This document shows positions 1 through 7,911 of a stretch of DNA of 64,000 nt, one piece after another. The stretch comes from JBCBSK01 sp965250105 (lineage in GTDB: Bacteria > Pseudomonadota > Alphaproteobacteria > Rhizobiales > Tepidamorphaceae): contig OZ252290.1 in NCBI GenBank assembly GCA_965250105.1, forward strand, positions 744,001 through 808,000. Reading direction: 5' to 3'. The notes under the pieces were generated by a model that did not search any database, was not told the origin of the DNA, and worked only from the letters and a program-made list of their open reading frames with translations. Numbering within the stretch: position 1 is the first letter of the stretch; every line of letters begins with the position of its first letter. Both the position numbers and the translations under genes were made by a program.

Positions 1-896
1 TCCATATCGGCGAGCACGGTGTCGTCGGGATGGCGGAAGTCGACGGTGAACCAGGCATTGCCGGGAATGACATTGCGCGAGGCCGGCTCGACCTTGATGA
101 TGCCGACGGTGGCATGCGCGCCCTCGCCCGCGTCGAAGCCGATGCGGTTGACGAGATCGATCATCCGCGCCGCGCCGACCAACGCGTCCTTGCGCCGCCA
201 CATCGGCGTCGGCCCGGCATGGGCTTCCTCGCCGGTCACCGTCACCTCGAACCAGCGCTGACCCATGGCGAGCGTCACGACGCCGATGGTCTTCTCCTCG
301 GCTTCGAGGATCGGCCCCTGCTCGATATGCAGTTCGAAACAGGCATGGATGTCGCGGCCGCCGGCGCGGCGCTCACCCTTGAGGCCGAGCCGGTCGAGTT
401 CGTCGCCGAGCCGCACCCCGTCCTCGTCCTCGATGGCCCAGGCCTCTTCGGGCGTGAACACGCCGGCGAACACGCCGGACGCGATCATCGGCGGCGAAAA
501 GCGGGTGCCTTCCTCATTCGTCCAGTTGACGATCTCGATCGACCGCTCGGTCTCGAGCCCGGCATCGTTCAGCGTGCGCACCACTTCAAGCGCCGCCAAG
601 ACGCCCAGAACGCCATCGAAGCGCCCGCCCGTCGGCTGGGTGTCGAGATGGCTACCGGCCACCACCGGGGCGAGATCGGGATTGCGGCCCGGCCGGCGCG
701 CGAACATCGAGCCCATCTCGTCGACCGTCACCTCCAGGCCGGCCTCCTCGCACCAGGATCGGAACAGCGCTCGGCCCTCGGCGTCGAGATCGGTCAGGGC
801 GAGCCGCTTGTTGCCGCCCTTCGGCGTGGCGCCGATCCTGGCCATCGCCATCAGCGTGTCCCACAGCCGGTCCTGGTTGATCCTGAGATTGCGCAT
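1..896 (-). CDS. Zn-dependent M20-family amidohydrolase (carbamoylase/hydantoinase type), partial
   Basis: The gene is cut by the left window edge; 298 codons from the ATG at 896 are present and the C-terminus lies outside. The fragment shows the M20 N-carbamoyl-amino-acid hydrolase / allantoate amidohydrolase pattern: metal-ligand motif GSHLDT at residues 81-86, an Asp at 94 (GGRFDG), the catalytic NEEG at 127-130, a further metal His in LHIEQG near 190, and the start of the dimerisation domain (GEEAHAGPTPM, about 222-232). Family members hydrolyse N-carbamoyl amino acids, ureido compounds or related amides in the cytoplasm. It is divergent from the ABC transporter gene and shares its operator region, so substrate import and hydrolysis may be linked; exact substrate is not determinable. 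Confidence 0.9.
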   Translation of the reverse strand, partial: MRNLRINQDRLWDTLMAMARIGATPKGGNKRLALTDLDAEGRALFRSWCEEAGLEVTVDEMGSMFARRPGRNPDLAPVVAGSHLDTQPTGGRFDGVLGVLAALEVVRTLNDAGLETERSIEIVNWTNEEGTRFSPPMIASGVFAGVFTPEEAWAIEDEDGVRLGDELDRLGLKGERRAGGRDIHACFELHIEQGPILEAEEKTIGVVTLAMGQRWFEVTVTGEEAHAGPTPMWRRKDALVGAARMIDLVNRIGFDAGEGAHATVGIIKVEPASRNVIPGNAWFTVDFRHPDDTVLADM

Positions 897-1205
897 GCGA
901 TCGTCACCTTGCTTTGTTGGTCGTCTGCCGCACAATACCTATCCGTCGGCGGCGCCCGACCGGCAATGGCCGTTCTCAACGCATCCGCGACACAGAAGGT
1001 GCTTGGCAAGCGAGAAAGTTTAGTTCTAAACTATTATCGGCGGGAGCCGGCTGGCCTTTGCCCGCCGAGCGTCGCAAAACAGCGCCGCCAAGGCAACACC
1101 GTTCCACAGGATCGCTCCAGAGGACACCGAGGCCGCGTGCACAGAAGCGTTCAGACGCCACCGACGCAACCTGACGGATCAACGGGCAAGAGGGAGACTT
1201 CGAAC
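897..1205. other. divergent intergenic region between amidohydrolase and transporter operon
   Basis: This 309-bp stretch separates two divergent genes. Its only clear structure is the palindrome at 1016-1033. A reading frame continuous with the downstream binding-protein gene crosses the region, but the signal peptide and Shine-Dalgarno sequence place the true start at 1206, so I regard it as non-coding regulatory DNA. Confidence 0.7.
1016..1033. promoter_or_regulatory. 18-bp palindromic operator, copy 1 (MarR-like)
   Basis: AGTTTAG and CTAAACT form perfect 7-bp inverted arms (1017-1023 and 1026-1032) around a 2-nt centre. A second copy at 10318-10335 matches at 15 of 18 positions. Short AT-rich palindromes of this size are typical of MarR-family dimers, which often control aromatic-CoA catabolism; regulator identity is inferred, and no regulator gene is in the window. 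Confidence 0.65.
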
Positions 1206-2399
1206 ATGACACGACTTGCCACGACCGGCTCGACCCGGATGAAACTGGCCGGCCTCGCGCTGGCCGCGGGCTTCGGCCTGACGACGACGGCCGCCCAGGC
1301 CGAAGACCTCAAGATCGGCATGATGGTGACGCTGTCCGGGGCGCCGGCCGTGCTCGGCCAGCAGGCCCGCGACGGCTTCCAACTCGCTCTCGATGAACTC
1401 GACGGCAGGATCGGCGGCCTCGACACCGAACTCATCGTCGTCGACGACGAACTGAAGCCCGACGTCGCGCGCACCAAGGTCGAGGGCCTGTTGCAGCGCG
1501 ATGAGGTCGACTTCGTGGTCGGCACCATCTTCTCCAACGTCCTGCAGGCGATCTTCAAGCCGGTCACCGACAGCGAAACCTTCCTGATCAGCCCGAATGC
1601 CGGCCCGTCGAGCTTCGCCGGCGCCGAATGCAGCCCCTATTTCTTCGTCACCTCCTATCAGAACGACCAGGTGCACGAAGTGCAGGGCGCGCACGCCCAG
1701 CAGGAAGGCTTCGAGCGCGTCTTCCTGATGGCGCCGAACTATCAGGCCGGCAAGGATTCCATCAACGGCTTCAAGCGCCACTTCGAGGGCGAGATCGTCG
1801 ACGAGGTCTATACCCAGCTCGGCCAGCTCGACTTCTCGGCCGAAATCGCCCGCATCGCCGCCGCCCAGCCGGACGCGCTGTTCATCTTCATGCCGGGCGG
1901 CATGGGCGTGAACTTCGTGCGCCAGTTCCGCCAGGCAGGCCTCGCCGACAGCGTGACCTTCCTGTCCGCCTTCACGGTCGACGAATCCACCCTGCCCGCC
2001 CAGAAGGACGACGCGGTCGGCTTCTTCGGCGCGGCGCAATGGGCACCGAACCTCGACAATCCGCAGAACGCGGCCTTCGTCGAGGCCTTCGAGGCGAAAT
2101 ACGACTATGTGCCGGGCACCTATGCCTTCCAGGGCTACGACACGGCGATGCTGATCGACAGCGCGGTGCGTGCCGTGGGCGGCGATCTGTCCGACAAGGA
2201 AGCCCTGCGCGCGGCCTTGCAGGCGGCCGACTTCACCTCTCTGCGCGGCGACTTCGCCTTCAACAACAATGGCTACCCGATCCAGGACTTCTACCTGTTG
2301 CAGGTCGCCAAGCGTGAGGACGGCAAGTTCCAGACCGAGATCGTCGAGAAGATCTTCGACGATTATGGCGACGTCTACGCCGAGAACTGCCCGCTCTGA
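1206..2399 (+). CDS. ABC transporter substrate-binding protein, branched-chain amino acid (LivJ/K) type
   Basis: A 397-aa periplasmic binding protein. The N-terminus (K13 then a hydrophobic stretch, cleavage after AQA at residue 32) is a Sec signal peptide, and AGGGAGA precedes the ATG at 1206. The mature protein begins LKIGMMVTLSGAPAVLG, typical of the type I periplasmic-binding fold, followed by a GQQARDGFQLALDELDG helix. It heads the transporter run and should deliver the ligand to the LivH/M-like permease. A GC-rich hairpin with a T-run follows the gene and may reduce downstream expression so that binding protein exceeds permease. Neighbouring oxygenases suggest an aromatic acid or amide ligand rather than a true branched-chain amino acid. 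Confidence 0.93.
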   Translation: MTRLATTGSTRMKLAGLALAAGFGLTTTAAQAEDLKIGMMVTLSGAPAVLGQQARDGFQLALDELDGRIGGLDTELIVVDDELKPDVARTKVEGLLQRDEVDFVVGTIFSNVLQAIFKPVTDSETFLISPNAGPSSFAGAECSPYFFVTSYQNDQVHEVQGAHAQQEGFERVFLMAPNYQAGKDSINGFKRHFEGEIVDEVYTQLGQLDFSAEIARIAAAQPDALFIFMPGGMGVNFVRQFRQAGLADSVTFLSAFTVDESTLPAQKDDAVGFFGAAQWAPNLDNPQNAAFVEAFEAKYDYVPGTYAFQGYDTAMLIDSAVRAVGGDLSDKEALRAALQAADFTSLRGDFAFNNNGYPIQDFYLLQVAKREDGKFQTEIVEKIFDDYGDVYAENCPL

Positions 2400-2404
2400 G
2401 GCGG

Positions 2405-2512
2405 GATTGACACCCTCGCCCAACCCTCTCCCCTCGCGGGAGAGGGTTTTGGGGGATCCGCCGGCGCTGCCTTTGGTTCTCTCTCCCCGCCGGGGGTGAG
2501 GGGTAGCGCCAC
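2405..2512. repeat. intergenic palindromic repeat element
   Basis: Two pyrimidine/purine-rich palindromic pieces sit between the binding protein and permease genes: an 11-bp-arm hairpin at 2422-2448 and a looser CTCTCCCC/GGGGTGAGGGG pair ending near 2503. Such elements are usually repeated across the genome, but only one copy is visible here. Confidence 0.5.
2422..2450 (+). terminator. hairpin with T-run; possible attenuator
   Basis: AACCCTCTCCC (2422-2432) pairs with GGGAGAGGGTT (2438-2448) over a 5-nt loop, followed by TT. Placed between the binding-protein gene and the permease genes of one operon, it fits partial termination or 3'-end mRNA protection. Confidence 0.5.
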
Positions 2513-2561
2513 CCGCTTCATCGCGCGCCGCCATTGACGCCACAGGGCCCGGAACGACACG

Positions 2562-3488
2562 ATGAATACCGCGCTCTTGATGATCCAGGCGCTGAACGGG
2601 CTGCAGCTCGGCGTTCTTCTGTTCCTGATCGCCGCCGGGCTGACGCTGGTCTTCGGGGTGATGGACTTCATCAACCTCGCCCATGGCGTGCAATACATGA
2701 TCGGCGCCTATTTCGCCGTCACCTTCTACATGCTGACGGGGAATTTCTTCCTGACCGTCGTGCTGGCGCTGACGGCGGCGCTGATCTTCGGGCTGGTGCT
2801 CGAATTCCTCATCTTCCGACATCTCTACGACAAGGACCATCTGCAGCAGGTGCTCGCCACCTTCGGCCTGATCCTGTTCCTCAACGAGGCGGTGAAGGTC
2901 GTGTGGGGCGCCGCGCCGCTCAGCTATAACGCGCCCGAGATCCTGTCCGGCGTCATCGTGCTGATGCCCGGCATGCTCTATCCCGTCTACCGCATCGCCA
3001 TCATCGTGGCGGGGCTCCTGGTGGCGCTTCTTCTGTGGTATCTCGTCGCCCGGACGCGCTACGGCATGCTGGTGCGGGCCGGCGCCTCGAACGCGCCGAT
3101 GGTCTCGGCGCTCGGGGTCAATATCGGCCAGCTCTTCATGATCGTGTTCGGCTTCGGCGCCATGCTGGCCGGTTTCGCCGGCATCATGGCCGGCCCCATC
3201 CTGTCGGTCGAACCGGGCATGGGCGACAATCTCCTGATCCTCGCCTTCGTCGTCATCGTCATCGGCGGCATCGGCTCGATCAAGGGCGCCTTCGTCGCCG
3301 CCCTGCTCATCGGGCTGGTCGACACGCTGGGCCGATCCTTCGCCAGCGATATCTTCAAGCTGTTCCTGGCGCCGGCGGCGGCCAACGAGGTCGGCCCGGC
3401 GATCGCCTCCATGTTGATCTATGTGCTGATGGCGGTGGTGCTGTTCTTCCGGCCCGCCGGCCTGTTTCCCGCCGAGGGGCGTGGCTGA
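2562..3488 (+). CDS. branched-chain-type ABC transporter permease, LivH family
   Basis: A 308-aa very hydrophobic inner-membrane protein with the LivH hallmarks: N-terminal helix around NGLQLGVLLFLIAAGLTLVF, the LAHG segment near residue 42, and a C-terminal region with the EAA-like loop and GGIGSIKGAFVAALLIG. It should form the translocation pore with the next gene product. Its stop overlaps the next ATG by one base (TGATG at 3486-3490), indicating translational coupling. The start is preceded by only a weak Shine-Dalgarno sequence. Confidence 0.92.
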   Translation: MNTALLMIQALNGLQLGVLLFLIAAGLTLVFGVMDFINLAHGVQYMIGAYFAVTFYMLTGNFFLTVVLALTAALIFGLVLEFLIFRHLYDKDHLQQVLATFGLILFLNEAVKVVWGAAPLSYNAPEILSGVIVLMPGMLYPVYRIAIIVAGLLVALLLWYLVARTRYGMLVRAGASNAPMVSALGVNIGQLFMIVFGFGAMLAGFAGIMAGPILSVEPGMGDNLLILAFVVIVIGGIGSIKGAFVAALLIGLVDTLGRSFASDIFKLFLAPAAANEVGPAIASMLIYVLMAVVLFFRPAGLFPAEGRG

Positions 3489-4516
3489 TGACCGATATCG
3501 CCGACAAAGCGCCCGACGCGGCCGTCGACACCACCGCCGTCGCCCCCCCGTCCCGGCCGGGCCGCACGCCGCTGGCCGCCCGCATCGATCTCGCCGCGCC
3601 GCTTGCGCTGCTGATCCTGTTCGCGCTGGTGCCCGTCTATGCCGGCGTCGCCGATGACGGCTTCATCCTGTCCTTCGTCACCCGCATCCTGATCCTCGCC
3701 ATCGCCGCGCTAAGCCTCGACCTTATCCTCGGCTATGGCGCGCTGGTCTCCTTTGGCCATGCCGCCTTCATGGGGATCGGCGCCTATGCCATGGGCATCA
3801 TGGCGAGTCACGGCGTCACCGAGATCTGGATCGTCTTCCCGTTCGGCCTCCTGGCCTGCGCCGTTTTCGCGCTGGTGACCGGCGCCATCTCGCTGAGGAC
3901 CAAGGGCGTCTATTTCATCATGATCACGTTGGCCTTCGGCCAGATGGTGTTCTTCACCGCGACCAGCCTGTCGGCCTATGGCGGCGATGACGGCATGACG
4001 CTGTGGGACCAGACGACGCTGTTCGGCGTCGAGATCTTCGCCGACGACACGGTGTTCTATCTCGTCGTGCTGGCGCTGCTGGCCGGTGTGTTCCTGTTGT
4101 GCCGGGCCATCGTCGCCTCGCGCTTCGGCCGGGTGATCCGGGGCGCCCGGGAAAACCGCGAGCGGATGTCGGCGCTCGGCTATGACGTCTTCCGCTTCCA
4201 ACTCGCCGCCTATGTCATCTCCGGCATGATCGCGGGCCTGTCGGGGCTTCTGCTCGCCAACCACACCGAATTCGTCAGCCCCGCCTATATGTCCTGGCAG
4301 CGCTCCGGCGAACTGATCATCATGGTCGTGCTCGGCGGCATGGGCACGCTGTGGGGGGCGGTCATCGGCGCGGTCGCCTTCCTGTCGCTGGAAGAGCTTC
4401 TGTCGCATGTCACGCGGCACTGGAAGATGATCTTCGGCCCGCTGATCATCCTCGTCGCCCTGTTCGCCCAGGGTGGCATCGCGGGCTTCCTGAAGCGGCT
4501 GGGTCGCCATGACTGA
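3488..4516 (+). CDS. branched-chain-type ABC transporter permease, LivM family
   Basis: A 342-aa multi-spanning permease; a Pro/Ala-rich N-terminal tail of about 35 residues precedes the first membrane helix. It carries the LivM signatures GYGALVSFGHAAFMGIGAYA and, near the C-terminus, GGMGTLWGAVIGA. The start at 3488 was chosen because it overlaps the LivH stop and excludes a long upstream extension that is only an out-of-frame reading of LivH. It overlaps livG by 8 bp. Confidence 0.92.
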   Translation: MTDIADKAPDAAVDTTAVAPPSRPGRTPLAARIDLAAPLALLILFALVPVYAGVADDGFILSFVTRILILAIAALSLDLILGYGALVSFGHAAFMGIGAYAMGIMASHGVTEIWIVFPFGLLACAVFALVTGAISLRTKGVYFIMITLAFGQMVFFTATSLSAYGGDDGMTLWDQTTLFGVEIFADDTVFYLVVLALLAGVFLLCRAIVASRFGRVIRGARENRERMSALGYDVFRFQLAAYVISGMIAGLSGLLLANHTEFVSPAYMSWQRSGELIIMVVLGGMGTLWGAVIGAVAFLSLEELLSHVTRHWKMIFGPLIILVALFAQGGIAGFLKRLGRHD

Positions 4517-5306
4517 CCCCGCGACACCCCCGACAACCGCCCCCAAGGCCGCCGACGACGCGCCGATCCTGACGCTCGACCGTCTGCGCAAGAGCTATGG
4601 CGCGCTGAAGGTAACCGATGACGTCTCGCTGGACGTGGCGACCGGCGAACTGCATGCGCTGATCGGCCCCAACGGCGCCGGCAAGACGACGCTGGTCGGC
4701 GAGATCTCGGGCTTCGTCGCGCCCGATCAGGGGCGCATCTTGTTTCAAGGCCGCGACATCACCCGACTGCCGGCTCATTGGCGGGCGCATCATGGCCTGG
4801 CGCGCACCTTCCAGATCACCTCGGTCATGTCGGGCTTCAGCGTCCTGGAGAATGTCGCGCTGTCGGCCCAGGCCCATGACGGCACGAGCTTCCGCTTCCT
4901 GCGCCCGGCGCATACCGAGCGCAGGCTCAACGAGAAAGCGTTCGCGGCTCTCGAGATCGTCGGCCTTCAGGACCGCGCCGACCGCCAGGCCGGGATTCTG
5001 AGCCATGGCGAGAAGCGCCAGCTCGAACTCGCCATGGCGCTCGCCGGCGAGCCGCGCATGCTGCTGCTCGACGAGCCGATGGCCGGCACCGGCCGCGAGG
5101 AGACCGAACGGCTGATCGAGACGCTGAACGGGCTCAAATCGCGCTACACGATCCTGCTCGTCGAACACGACATGCGGGCTGTCTTCGCGCTCGCCGACCG
5201 GATCAGCGTGCTGGTCTATGGCCAGGTGATCGCCAGCGGCCCGCCCGACGCCATCCGCAACGATCCCAAGGTGCGCGCCGCCTATCTCGGCGAGGAGGCG
5301 GCATGA
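4509..5306 (+). CDS. ABC transporter ATP-binding protein, LivG type
   Basis: A 265-aa cytoplasmic ATPase with Walker A GPNGAGKTT, a signature-like LSHGEKRQLELAMALA and Walker B MLLLDEPMAG. The ABC signature has H instead of G in the LSGGE motif (LSHGE), as often found in LivG proteins. About 17 residues of Pro/Ala-rich tail precede the ATPase core. It overlaps both neighbours (8 bp with the permease, 4 bp ATGA with livF), so the five genes are one operon. Confidence 0.92.
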   Translation: MTDPATPPTTAPKAADDAPILTLDRLRKSYGALKVTDDVSLDVATGELHALIGPNGAGKTTLVGEISGFVAPDQGRILFQGRDITRLPAHWRAHHGLARTFQITSVMSGFSVLENVALSAQAHDGTSFRFLRPAHTERRLNEKAFAALEIVGLQDRADRQAGILSHGEKRQLELAMALAGEPRMLLLDEPMAGTGREETERLIETLNGLKSRYTILLVEHDMRAVFALADRISVLVYGQVIASGPPDAIRNDPKVRAAYLGEEAA

Positions 5307-6016
5307 CCGCGCCGCTGCTCGATGTGCGCGCGCTCGCCGCCGGCTATGGCGCGACGCCGGTCCTGTTCGACATCTCGTTTCAGGTCGCGCCCGGCGAGGT
5401 CGTGACGCTGCTCGGCCGCAACGGCATGGGCAAGACGACGACGGTGAAATCGGTCATCGGCCTCGTCAAGCCGAGCGGCGGGGCGGTGGCCTTCGAAGGC
5501 GCGGACGTGACCGGCGCGCCGCCCTACCGGATCGCCCAGCACGGCATCGGCCTGGTGCCGGAGGGCCGTCAGGTGTTTCCAACGCTCAGCGTCGAGGAAA
5601 ACCTCGTCGCCACCTCGGCCAACCGCTTCAAGGCGCAGGATCCCTGGTCGCTCGACCGGGTCTACGAGTTCTTTCCTAGGCTCGCCGAGCGCCGCCGCAA
5701 TACGGGCAAGCAATTGTCCGGCGGCGAACAGCAGATGCTGGCGATCGGCCGGGCGCTGATGACCAACCCCAAGCTGCTCATTCTCGACGAAGCGACCGAG
5801 GGCCTCGCGCCGATCATCCGCGAGGAGATCTGGGCCTGTCTCGGACGGCTGCGCGAAGCGAAACAGTCGATCGTCGTCATCGACAAGAACATCGACGCGC
5901 TGGCGCGGCTCGCCGACCGCCATGTCATCGTCGAAAAGGGCCATGTCGTGTGGTCCGGTACCACCGGGGAGCTTGAAGCCCAACCCGATCTCAAGGACCG
6001 CTATCTGTCGGTCTGA
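5303..6016 (+). CDS. ABC transporter ATP-binding protein, LivF type
   Basis: A 237-aa ATPase with Walker A GRNGMGKTT, signature LSGGEQQMLAIGRALM and Walker B LLILDEATEGLAP. It pairs with the LivG-like subunit to energise the transporter. The ATGA overlap with the preceding gene shows translational coupling. It is the last transport gene; a cupin gene follows after 82 bp. Confidence 0.92.
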   Translation: MTAPLLDVRALAAGYGATPVLFDISFQVAPGEVVTLLGRNGMGKTTTVKSVIGLVKPSGGAVAFEGADVTGAPPYRIAQHGIGLVPEGRQVFPTLSVEENLVATSANRFKAQDPWSLDRVYEFFPRLAERRRNTGKQLSGGEQQMLAIGRALMTNPKLLILDEATEGLAPIIREEIWACLGRLREAKQSIVVIDKNIDALARLADRHVIVEKGHVVWSGTTGELEAQPDLKDRYLSV

Positions 6017-6098
6017 CGCATGATGGGCCGATCGTCTTTCGGCGCCTGGTTTCCGAGGCGAGGCCCCGGAAGCGACATCCAGAAGGGGAGAACAGCTA

Positions 6099-6539
6099 AT
6101 GACACTGACCGCAGGCGTGACCCGCGCGGACGAGGGCATCGACGGCCTCGTCTGGAACATTCTCGGCCAGACCTATGTGCCGAAGGAGCTGTCGGAATTC
6201 TCGTTCGCCTGGCACGCGACCTTTCCCGCCGACACCTTCGTGCCGCCGCATATCCATCCGACTCAGGACGAGTTCATCTACCTGCTCGACGGCCAGTTCG
6301 AGCTGATGCTCGACGGCAAGGACATGACGGCCAAGAGCGGCGACCTGATCCGCATGCCGATGGGCATCCCGCACGGCATCTTCAACAAGTCCGGCAAGAC
6401 GGTGACCTGCCTGTTCTGGGTGTCGCCGACGCGCCGGCTGTTCGACCTCTTCACCAAGATCCACAACGTGCCGGATCCGGAAGAGGTGGTGCGGATCTCC
6501 GCCGATCACGAGGTCGAGTTCCTGCCGCCGCCGGCGTGA
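6099..6539 (+). CDS. cupin-domain protein
   Basis: A 146-aa single-domain cupin. The first cupin motif is visible as PPHIHPTQDEFIYLLDGQFE (two His and a Glu as likely metal ligands, residues about 48-67) and the second as PMGIPHGIFN (third His, near 92). AGAAGGGGAG gives a good ribosome binding site. Small cupins are recurrent companions of salicylyl-CoA / anthraniloyl-CoA monooxygenase genes and may act as a metal dioxygenase, isomerase or sensor. It is probably cotranscribed with the transporter and converges on the monooxygenase genes. Confidence 0.85.
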   Translation: MTLTAGVTRADEGIDGLVWNILGQTYVPKELSEFSFAWHATFPADTFVPPHIHPTQDEFIYLLDGQFELMLDGKDMTAKSGDLIRMPMGIPHGIFNKSGKTVTCLFWVSPTRRLFDLFTKIHNVPDPEEVVRISADHEVEFLPPPA

Positions 6540-6577
6540 CGGGTCCGTCGCCGCAGATCACCATGCGTTTCGGCGCC

Positions 6578-6600
6578 ATTGCCGGGCTTGTCCCGGCAAT
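6578..6600. repeat. perfect 9-bp inverted repeat between convergent genes
   Basis: ATTGCCGGG (6578-6586) and CCCGGCAAT (6592-6600) flank a 5-nt loop. It lies between the convergent cupin and monooxygenase genes and could act as a bidirectional terminator, although no T-run follows on either strand. The similar ATTGCCG/CGGCAAT pair at 15747-15769 suggests a family of intergenic palindromes. Confidence 0.55.
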
Positions 6601-6637
6601 CGGCATTCGGGGCTAAGGGCGCCCGCCGCCCGGCTCC

Positions 6638-7882
6638 TTACGTCCGGTTGACGGCGTCCTTGGAAAAGCCGGCGAGCTGCGCATAGCCCGACACGAGCGC
6701 GCGCAATTCGTCCTCGGTCGCGACGTCGGACAGATCGTCGAAGCCGTCGGGCGCGCGCGCCTCGACGAGATCGATGACCCCTTCCGGGCCGCCGAGGCGG
6801 TTCTTGCGCACGATCTCGGCGGTCACCGGCCGGCGCTCGGCGTCATAGGCCTCGAGCGCTGTTTCGACCGACGGCGCGGCGACGAGCCGGTCGGCCAGCG
6901 CGCGGGCATCGAGCACCGCCTGGCTCGCCCCGTTTGAGCCGACCGGATACATCGGATGCGCCGCGTCGCCGAGCAGCGTCACCCGACCATGGCTCCAGCG
7001 CGGCAGCGGATCGCGATCGCACATCGGATATTCATAGAATTCCGGCGTCGCACGGATCAGCGCCGGCACGTCGACGACGTCGAGATGGAAGACGCCCTCG
7101 ACCTTCGGCATCAGTTCGTCGAGCAGGCCGGCGCGGCTCCAGTCCTCGCGCCGCGGCATCGGTGTCGCACCATCGCCGATCTTCGATGCAACCGCCCAGT
7201 TCATCAGCGTCTTGCCCGGTGCGGACACATCGTTGGAGATCGGATAGAGGACGAGTTTCGCCGCCAGCCCGCCGGCGATGATCATCGAGCGGCCGGTCAG
7301 GAAGGGCTCGGTTTCCAGCGCCCCGCGCCAAAGCATGATGCCGTTCCAGGAGGGCGGACCCTCATCGGGATAGAAGGTTCCGCGCACGGTCGAGTGAATG
7401 CCATCGGCGCCGATCAGCGCATCCCCCGACACCTCGATTTCGCCGCCGCCGGACACCGCCAGCCGCACCGTCACGCCGGTATCGGACTGGCTGAACCCGA
7501 CGAGCGCATGGCCGGTATGGACATGGTCGGCACCGATCCGGTCGAGCACGGCGTCATGCAGAACGCGCTGCAGCTTGCCGCGATGGATCGAGAACTGCGG
7601 ATAGTCGAGCCCGGCATCAAGCCCGCGCTTCTCACGCCAAATCTCCTGGCCGAACCGGTTCATATAGATCAGTTCCTGGGTGCGGATGGCGACCGCGTCG
7701 AGGGCATCCAGAAGACCCAGATCGGCGAGTTCCTTGATGGCATGCGGCAGCGTGTTGATACCGACGCCGAGTTCGCGGATTTCGGGCGCGCGTTCAAAGA
7801 CCTCGACCGCGATGCCCTTCTCATGCAGCTTGAGCGCGGTGGCGAGCCCGCCGATCCCGCCGCCGATCACCAGAACGCGCAT
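6638..7882 (-). CDS. FAD-dependent aromatic monooxygenase (PhzS / salicylate-hydroxylase-like)
   Basis: A 414-aa class A flavoprotein hydroxylase. The start MRVLVIGGGIGGLATAL supplies the N-terminal Rossmann GxGxxG at residues 6-11; a DG motif (GADGIHSTVRGTFYP) and the FAD-ribityl motif RVTLLGDAAHPMYPVGSNGA follow. AAGGGGGAA precedes the ATG at 7882; an upstream start at 7915 is less likely because it has no such site and would overlap the previous stop. The SNGA-type GD motif resembles PhzS-like flavin oxidoreductases. It likely hydroxylates an aromatic intermediate; it sits 29 bp downstream of the fused monooxygenase and shares its transcript. The substrate is not predictable. Confidence 0.88.
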   Translation of the reverse strand: MRVLVIGGGIGGLATALKLHEKGIAVEVFERAPEIRELGVGINTLPHAIKELADLGLLDALDAVAIRTQELIYMNRFGQEIWREKRGLDAGLDYPQFSIHRGKLQRVLHDAVLDRIGADHVHTGHALVGFSQSDTGVTVRLAVSGGGEIEVSGDALIGADGIHSTVRGTFYPDEGPPSWNGIMLWRGALETEPFLTGRSMIIAGGLAAKLVLYPISNDVSAPGKTLMNWAVASKIGDGATPMPRREDWSRAGLLDELMPKVEGVFHLDVVDVPALIRATPEFYEYPMCDRDPLPRWSHGRVTLLGDAAHPMYPVGSNGASQAVLDARALADRLVAAPSVETALEAYDAERRPVTAEIVRKNRLGGPEGVIDLVEARAPDGFDDLSDVATEDELRALVSGYAQLAGFSKDAVNRT

Positions 7883-7911
7883 GGTTTCCCCCTTCGCCCC
7901 ACAGGGCCGCC

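Noticed and set aside
30..1205. Upstream extension of the binding-protein frame to a 789-aa product
   Set aside because: It runs antisense to the amidohydrolase, while the signal peptide and Shine-Dalgarno sequence fix the start at 1206.
6578..6600. Definite rho-independent terminator
   Set aside because: The stem is good but lacks a T-run on either strand; reported as an inverted repeat only.
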